A DNA stretch of 64,000 bases, from NCBI GenBank assembly GCA_039583875.1, contig CM077153.1, positions 66,968,482 to 67,032,481 on the forward strand. Direction: 5' to 3'. The stretch's first letter is position 1. Each line of letters starts with the position of its first letter. The position numbers and the translations under genes were made by a program. The notes under the pieces were generated by a model, which did not search any database, was not told the DNA's origin, and worked only from the letters and a program-made list of their open reading frames with translations. Below are positions 58,156 to 64,000 of this stretch, one piece after another. Source of the DNA: Platanthera guangdongensis. Lineage: Eukaryota; Streptophyta; Magnoliopsida; Asparagales; Orchidaceae.

Positions 58156-60456
58156 TGTAACACCCCCTATCCGTCGCATAGTATATAGCAGTAGGTCCGG
58201 CCGGGGCCCGACGCCATATACCACAGACAGACCGGGTGGTTACGTATGGAAACCATCCAACCAATCTTAACGTCCTACACAGAGCATTCTAGCGGAAGCA
58301 GTTTACATAAGTTGTACTCAAGAACCCAGCAACAAGCATAAATGTCCACTACTACCAAAAGGAATGTTATTACAAAATGCTCAAAAGTCGACCTTAAGGC
58401 CTTACAAAACGTTCCACTTGTTTAATACATGATTTACAAACCTCGGCACGCAGGCCGGTCATACATGAATAAAACAGAAAAACATTTCCATTTGGGCCTT
58501 CGAGGGCCAGCTTCGCAAAAAGGGCTTTAGCCCGCTATTGACCGCTTGGTCAGCTGCACCTGCAAGCAACAAACCACCGCACGGTGGCAAACAAGGCAAC
58601 GGTCAGCAATGCTGACCAAATTATAACGATCCCGCCCCCAACTCGGGGCGGCGATGCTCCTTCCCTGCATTTCATTAGCACAAGCGAGCAATGCATACAA
58701 CCATAGCCATTTCAACACAGATGTTGGCTCGTACGGCCACACGTCCCGTGCACTCAGGGCACATTCTCGGTGAACTGGTCCATGTCGCGTCAACTTAAGC
58801 CACCAACATTCCGGACTCACCACCGCCACTTAGACGGTCATTCCTATGAGCAATTCGTCTTCCTGGCATTGGTCACGTCAATTTAAGCCATAGACCGCCG
58901 AAGACTCACATCTATGCCAACGGCGAGTGCCATGTAACTTTAGGTCTCTCTAACCCGAACGACATAGAGCGGGTACGGCTCCATCTAACCCGTGCTCACA
59001 TCGCAACGACAATTTAAGCCATATGCGCGGGTCAAACTTTCACCGAGTCCCATTCTAACACAAATCACATAACCCCGTTATGTTCAAGCTGGCTCTCAGG
59101 CCACCAAGTTGGCAAGATCTCGTATCCGCCCAGTTTTCGGGTGCACCTTTGGGTTAGTCCCCAAGGCTCCCTGCTGCAATCTACCGCGTAGAAAACCCGA
59201 AAACACCCAATAGCACGGAGTCTTCTCCGGCCTTATGCAATGCAACATCACCGATCCGGACTAACATGTCCGGGTAGGCTTCAACCAAAATGCCTATGTC
59301 CGTTCTCGCATACGGACTCTAAACAACGGGGACTTTACATATCTACCCGAAGGAACGCCTCCAACTCTCCGCAAACTCGCGAGAGGGGCTTCCTATGCTA
59401 AGAAAAGGAGCGATTCAAGCTCAAGATGAGGATCGTTACCCTTGCGTTCCTCTTAGGCGCCATCGAAAAGTAATCGGATAGAAATCACCGCACTTGCGTT
59501 GCCTCCGTGGATCCGGAGTCGGCTTGCGATTCGGAGCTCCGAAGCTCCTCCAATGGCGGATCTAGCTCCTCTTCCTCTTGCCTTAGCTCTTCTTTCTCCA
59601 AGGTTTTGGAGAGATGAAAAGGGTGAAAAGTGAAGGATTTTCTAAGTCAAACCCGAGTATATCCTCTCAGGAACCAACCCCAGCCGTCGGATCTCAACCT
59701 AAGAAAACGAGCGGCTTTGATTCGGGCTGAAATGCCCAATCTGGACCGAACACGGCCTGGCACACGCCCGTGTCCAGGGCCGTGTGCCGCATTCGCCGTC
59801 AAAATCGAATCTTCTGAACCCGCACACGGGTATCGAACACGCCCGTGTTCGAGCTGACACGCCCGTGTTCCAGCTGACACGGCCGTGTAGCCGGCCGTGT
59901 ACCCCATTATTTTCTCCCGCTTTCAACCCGAGCACTGCACGGGTTCTAGGACACGCCCGTGTCCTTGCCCGTGTCATAGTGACAAGCCTGGGCCCCCAGG
60001 CCGTGTACACGGGACATTTCGTCGAGGGAAGATCGACGACTCGATGACACGGCCTCAGACACGCCCGTGTCCGAGGCCGTGTGCCTTGACTCGACGATCG
60101 TCGAGTGAATCTCGACGATTTCACCTTGACGATCGTCGACACGGGTCGACACGCCCTGCGACACACCCGTGTCATAGGCCGTGTACCCATTCTCGACGAA
60201 TCGTCGAGCATAACTCGACGATTTCACGGCTAAGTGTCGACACGGGTCGACACGCCCTGCGACACGCCCGTGTCGCAGGCCGTGTGCCCATTCTCGACGA
60301 ATCGTCGAGAATAACTCGACAACTTCGCGGCTAAGTGTCGACACACGCTTGACACGCCCTGGGACACGCCCGTGTCCCAGGCCGTGTGCCTTCAGCCAGA
60401 AACCAAAACTGGCCCAAAACGTCCCCCTTTGCTCCTTTGAGTTTCGGGGCGTTACA
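58156..60456 (-). repeat. G3 5' LTR (2301 bp)
   Basis: Pairs with 50975-53267. It includes the hairpin array at 59757-60392 with one extra CTTGCCCGTGTC segment near 59962. Confidence 0.97.
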
Positions 60457-60461
60457 TACCA

Positions 60462-60738
60462 TCATCACCCTTAGCTTCTATGATGATACTCGACCAGGGA
60501 CCTTTAAGAATGAAGCTTCAAATAAATCATAGGCTCTCACATTCAAGTCACGTACTTGATGTCCCATGGAAGCGAACATTCTAAGGGTATCTATTATGTT
60601 AACATTTAACTATTATATAGAAAAAGACACAATAAAAGAACTTGTCATTAATTATAAGAGAAAGATTAGGTACACAGTTCATCATATGAACAAACAGCCA
60701 ACAAAATACAAGATTACATGCAACCCACAAGATTCTCG
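60462..60738 (-). other. C4 3' noncoding region, part 2
   Basis: Resumes C4 after G3, colinear with C3 43028-43305 in reverse. No gene. Confidence 0.8.
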
Positions 60739-63700
60739 CTAGAGTTGATCATTTAGGTATCGTATACCCATCGATGTAGTATGACCATCATGCTCTCTCT
60801 GCGCGAGAGGCTTTGTCAGTGGATCCGCAATATTCTCCTCAGTCGGCACTCTGCAAATATTTACATCTCCTCGTTCGACAATCTCACGAATAAGATGAAA
60901 CCGCCGAAGTATGTGCTTGGAGCGCTGATGAGATCTAGGTTCCTTAGATTGTGCAATTGCACCATTGTTATCACAGTAGAGAACTACGGGACCAACAATG
61001 CTAGGAACTACATCAAGCTCGCCGATGAATTTCCTAATCCATACAGCCTCCTTCGCCGCATCAGCTGCTGCGATATACTCGGCCTCTGTTGTAGAATCAG
61101 CAACTATCTCTTACTTGGAACTCTTCCAGCTCACAGCTCCTCCATTCAGGCAAAACAAAAAACCTGACTGAGACTTGGAGTCGTCTCTATCAGTTTGGAA
61201 GCTAGCATCTGTGTAACCACTTACAACGAGCTCTTCCTCCCCCCATACACCAAGAACACATCCTTAGTCCTTCTCAAGTACTTCAGGATATTCTTGACTG
61301 CAATCTAGTGACACTCATCGGGGTCTGACTGATACCTGCTAGTCATGCTCAAAGCAAAGGAGACATCGGGTCGAGTACATAGCATCGCGTACATGATTGA
61401 TCCAATTGCCGAAGCATATGGAATCAACTTCATGCGGTCCTTATCTTCACAAGACTTTGGACACTGGTCCTTAGAGAGATTCACACCATGAGACATGGGC
61501 AAAAATCCTTTCTTGGACTCAAGCATGTTGAACCGCTTCAACACCTTTTCGATGTACGTACTCTGGGTCAAACCCAGCAACTTCTTCGATCTATCTCTAT
61601 AGATCTTAATACCAAGTATATAAGTCGCTTCACCCAAATCCTTCATTGAAAAGCAGTTCCCTAGGTTGTTCTTAACAACTTTCAGGGTAGGAATGTCATT
61701 CCCAATCAACAGTATGTCATCTACATACAATATCAGGAAGACAACAATGCTCCCACTGATTCGCTTGTAAACACAAGGCTCATCTTCATTCTTGATGAAA
61801 CCAAACTCTTTGATTTTCTCATCAAAACGAAGATTCCAACTTCGAGAGGCCTGTTTCAGTCCATAAATGGACTTATTCAGCTTGCATATTTTAGTGGCTT
61901 CATCTGGGGATACAAAACCCTCGGGTTGTGTCATATACACTTCCTCAAGGAGGTTTCCATTAAGGAAAGCCGTTTTGACATCCATCTGCCAGATCTCGTA
62001 GTCATAATACGAAGCAATAGCAAGCAATATCCTAATGGACTTCACCATAGCAACAGGGGAAAAAGTCTCATCATAGTCAATACCATGAATTTGCTTGAAA
62101 CCCTTAGCCACCAGTCGCCCTTTGAATGTCTGTACATTCCCATCCATGTCGGTCTTCTTCTTGAAGACCCACTTGCACCCTATGGGTCGTACCCCTTCAG
62201 GTGGTTCCACCAAGTTCCAAACTTGGTTTGTATACATGAAGTCCATTTCGGATTTCATAGCCTCAAGCCATTTGTCGGAGTCCGGTCCATTCATAGCCTC
62301 TTGGTAGGTTGCTGGTTCATCATCATGACCCATAAGCAACACATTACCTATTTGAGACACGAGAAATCCATATCTCTCAGGCTCAAACCTCGGTCTACCA
62401 GATCTACGTAGGACTTGTGTTCCCTGAGCAGGTTCTCTAGCTACAACATCTTGTAGTCCTGTCTCAGAATCCAATTCCGATTCATTCACTACATGTGGTT
62501 CTTGAACTTCTTCAAGCTCTACCTTTTCAGTCTTTCTTGATAAGAACTCTTTCTCCAAGAAGACACCAGTCCTTGCGACAAACACTTTGCCCTCAGACGG
62601 TAGGTAAAAGTAATACCCTTTCGTTTCCTTAGGATATCCCACCAGATAACATTTATCCAATTTGGGTTCCAGCTTGTCAGGCATTTGACGTCTCACGTAT
62701 GCCTCACAGCCCCAAATTTTAATGAACGATATACTAGGATGCTTCCCAGTCCATATCTCATATGGTGTCTTCAGAACCGTTTTCGTAGGAGCGCGATTCA
62801 ATGTCATTGCAGCAGTCTCTAAAGCAAAACCCAAAAGGAAACAGACAAGTCTGCATGACTCATCATCGAACGTACCATGTCTAACAGAGTACGATTTCTC
62901 CTCTCAGACACACCATTATGTTGTGGTGTTCTAGGTGGAGTGAGCTGTGATACAATACCACACTCTTTCAGATGATCACGGAACTCATGACTCAGGTATT
63001 CGCCAACTCGATCAGATCGGAGTGCTTTAACCCTTTTACCCAACTGGTTTTCTACTTCATTCTTGAACTCTTTGAACTTTTCAAAGGTCTCGGATTTGCA
63101 CTTCATAAGATACACATATCCGTATCTACTGAAATCATCAGTAAATGTAACAAAGTAGAAATACCCACCTCTAGCCATGGAACTCATGGGTCCGCATACA
63201 TCACTATGTACAACACCCAAGAGATCCTCGGCCCTCTCAGTATAACCAGTGAAAGGAGCTTTAGTCATCTTGCCTAACAAATAAGACTCGCATCGCTCAA
63301 ATGATTCATAATCAAATGAGTCCAAAAGTCCATCTCTATGGAGCTTGGATATGCGCTTCTCGTTGATATGGCCCAAACAACAATGCCAGAGATACGTAGG
63401 GTTTGAGTCATTTGTTCTTAGTCTTTTATTATTTTCTACATTACAGATCAGATGGTCCAAGTTCAAAACATAAAGACCATTAAACAATTGGGCTACAGCA
63501 TAACAAACATCATTCTTAAATATAGAACAACAATTGTTCTTAATTATAAAAGAAAATCCAATCATGTCCAAACAGGAAATAGATATAATGTTTCTAGTTA
63601 TGGCTGGAACAAAATAACAATTATCAAGTTCTATTACAAGCCCACTGGGCAAAGAAAGACGATAAACCCCTAAGGCTACAGCAGCAACTCTTGCTCCATT

Positions 63701-64000
63701 GCCGACGCGGAGGTCCACCTCCCCTTTACTCAGCAATCTTCTCCTTCCCAGTTCCTGCACATTTGTACAAATGTGAGAACCACATCCGGTATCCAATACC
63801 CAAGATGAAGGAGCAGAAAGGTTTATCTCTATAACGTAAACATTTGAAGTGGAAGTCATACCTCCCCTCAATTTCTGCAGACCCTCAATGTACGAAGGAC
63901 AGTTCCTCCTCCAATGACCAGCCTTGCCACAGTGGTGGCATTTCCCTTCCTTCACCGTGCTTTTCTTTTTCATCAGTGCAGAAGACTTGGGCTCAAGAAA
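60739..64000 (-). pseudogene. gag-pol: C4 gag-pol, C-terminal part (lightly broken, cut by window edge)
   Basis: From the window edge: end of gag with CCHC knuckle (C-HH-CGKAGHWRRN-C, about 63900-63945), protease LDTGCGSHICTN (about 63790), integrase (SDRVGEYLS, PQHNGVSERRNRT; the usual Gly-Gly before Glu has become Val-Gly), RT with YVDDILLI (about 61720) and RNase H to the stop at 60739. Breaks: a one-base deletion near 62830, TAG at 61305-61307 (C3 has TGG), a one-base deletion near 61240 and TAA at 61111-61113 (C3 has CAA). RT is complete between breaks. Confidence 0.92.

Larger units (their letters stand above)
50975..60456 (-). mobile_element. G3: complete, apparently intact Tekay-type gypsy element (9482 bp)
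   Basis: LTRs 50975-53267 and 58156-60456, nearly identical. Perfect TACCA duplication at 50970-50974 and 60457-60461. PBS, polypurine tract and uninterrupted gag and pol frames are separated only by the 76-nt intron-like segment. It interrupts C4. The youngest-looking and most complete element in the window. Confidence 0.97.
49185..64000 (-). mobile_element. C4: copia element, same family as C3, interrupted by G3
   Basis: Minus-strand element. Its 3' LTR is at 49185-50284, then the 3' noncoding region (interrupted at 50975-60456 by G3), then pol and part of gag up to the window edge. The 5' LTR is outside. Target duplication candidate GTAGT at 49180-49184. Fewer lesions than C3. Confidence 0.93.

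Noticed and set aside
1..64000. tRNA, rRNA or host protein genes
   Set aside because: I found none; every long frame is explained by retroelement proteins except the C1 antisense gene.

Overview
The window is plant nuclear DNA. It holds no recognisable host gene and consists almost entirely of nested LTR retrotransposons: Ty1/copia elements with Sirevirus-like and Tork/Angela-like proteins, and Ty3/gypsy chromoviruses of Tekay/Del type with a C-terminal chromodomain. Primer-binding sites match plant initiator tRNA-Met. Depth of nesting and element size suggest an angiosperm with a large, repeat-rich genome; I cannot name the species. Elements are called C1-C5 (copia) and G1-G4 (gypsy), names of my own.

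Layout. C1 (1-6050, +, left end outside) sits in the left LTR of G1 (6051-46033, - strand). The right LTR of G1 is split into three pieces by C2 (13745-22663, +, TSD CCTTG) and G2 (23586-45878, +, TSD CCAGC). The 3' LTR of G2 is split by C3 (36971-45101, +, TSD GAGTA). G1 lies in an older Sirevirus-like fragment, C5 (46034-46813). C5 is cut again by G4 (46814 onward, +), of which an LTR and leader remain before C4 (49185 to the right edge, - strand, same family as C3) interrupts it at its gag start. C4 is interrupted by G3 (50975-60456, - strand, TSD TACCA). Order of insertion is therefore C5, then G1/G4, then C1/C2/G2/C4, then C3/G3.

How the genes work. Each element encodes Gag (capsid and CCHC nucleic-acid binding) and Pol (protease, integrase, reverse transcriptase, RNase H; gypsy elements add a chromodomain). 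Most copies carry premature stops and frameshifts. G3 is the exception: long open gag and pol frames and near-equal LTRs.

Main observations. (1) G1, G2 and G3 each carry, at the same gag-protease position, a 76-92 nt AT-rich intron-like segment starting GTAC and ending AG. It puts a stop 2-3 codons after the donor, and its removal fuses Gag to Pol in frame although the segment lengths differ modulo 3. This looks like a conserved splice switch between Gag and Gag-Pol. (2) A second, leader intron seems to end exactly where the Gag frame opens; in G2 and G3 the Gag frame has no ATG at that point. (3) C1 carries a 363-codon antisense gene between pol and the 3' LTR, with its own candidate 5'UTR intron. 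(4) Unrelated LTR families share short CpG-rich hairpin words in dense arrays, some with compensatory changes, and these arrays are where LTR pairs differ in length.
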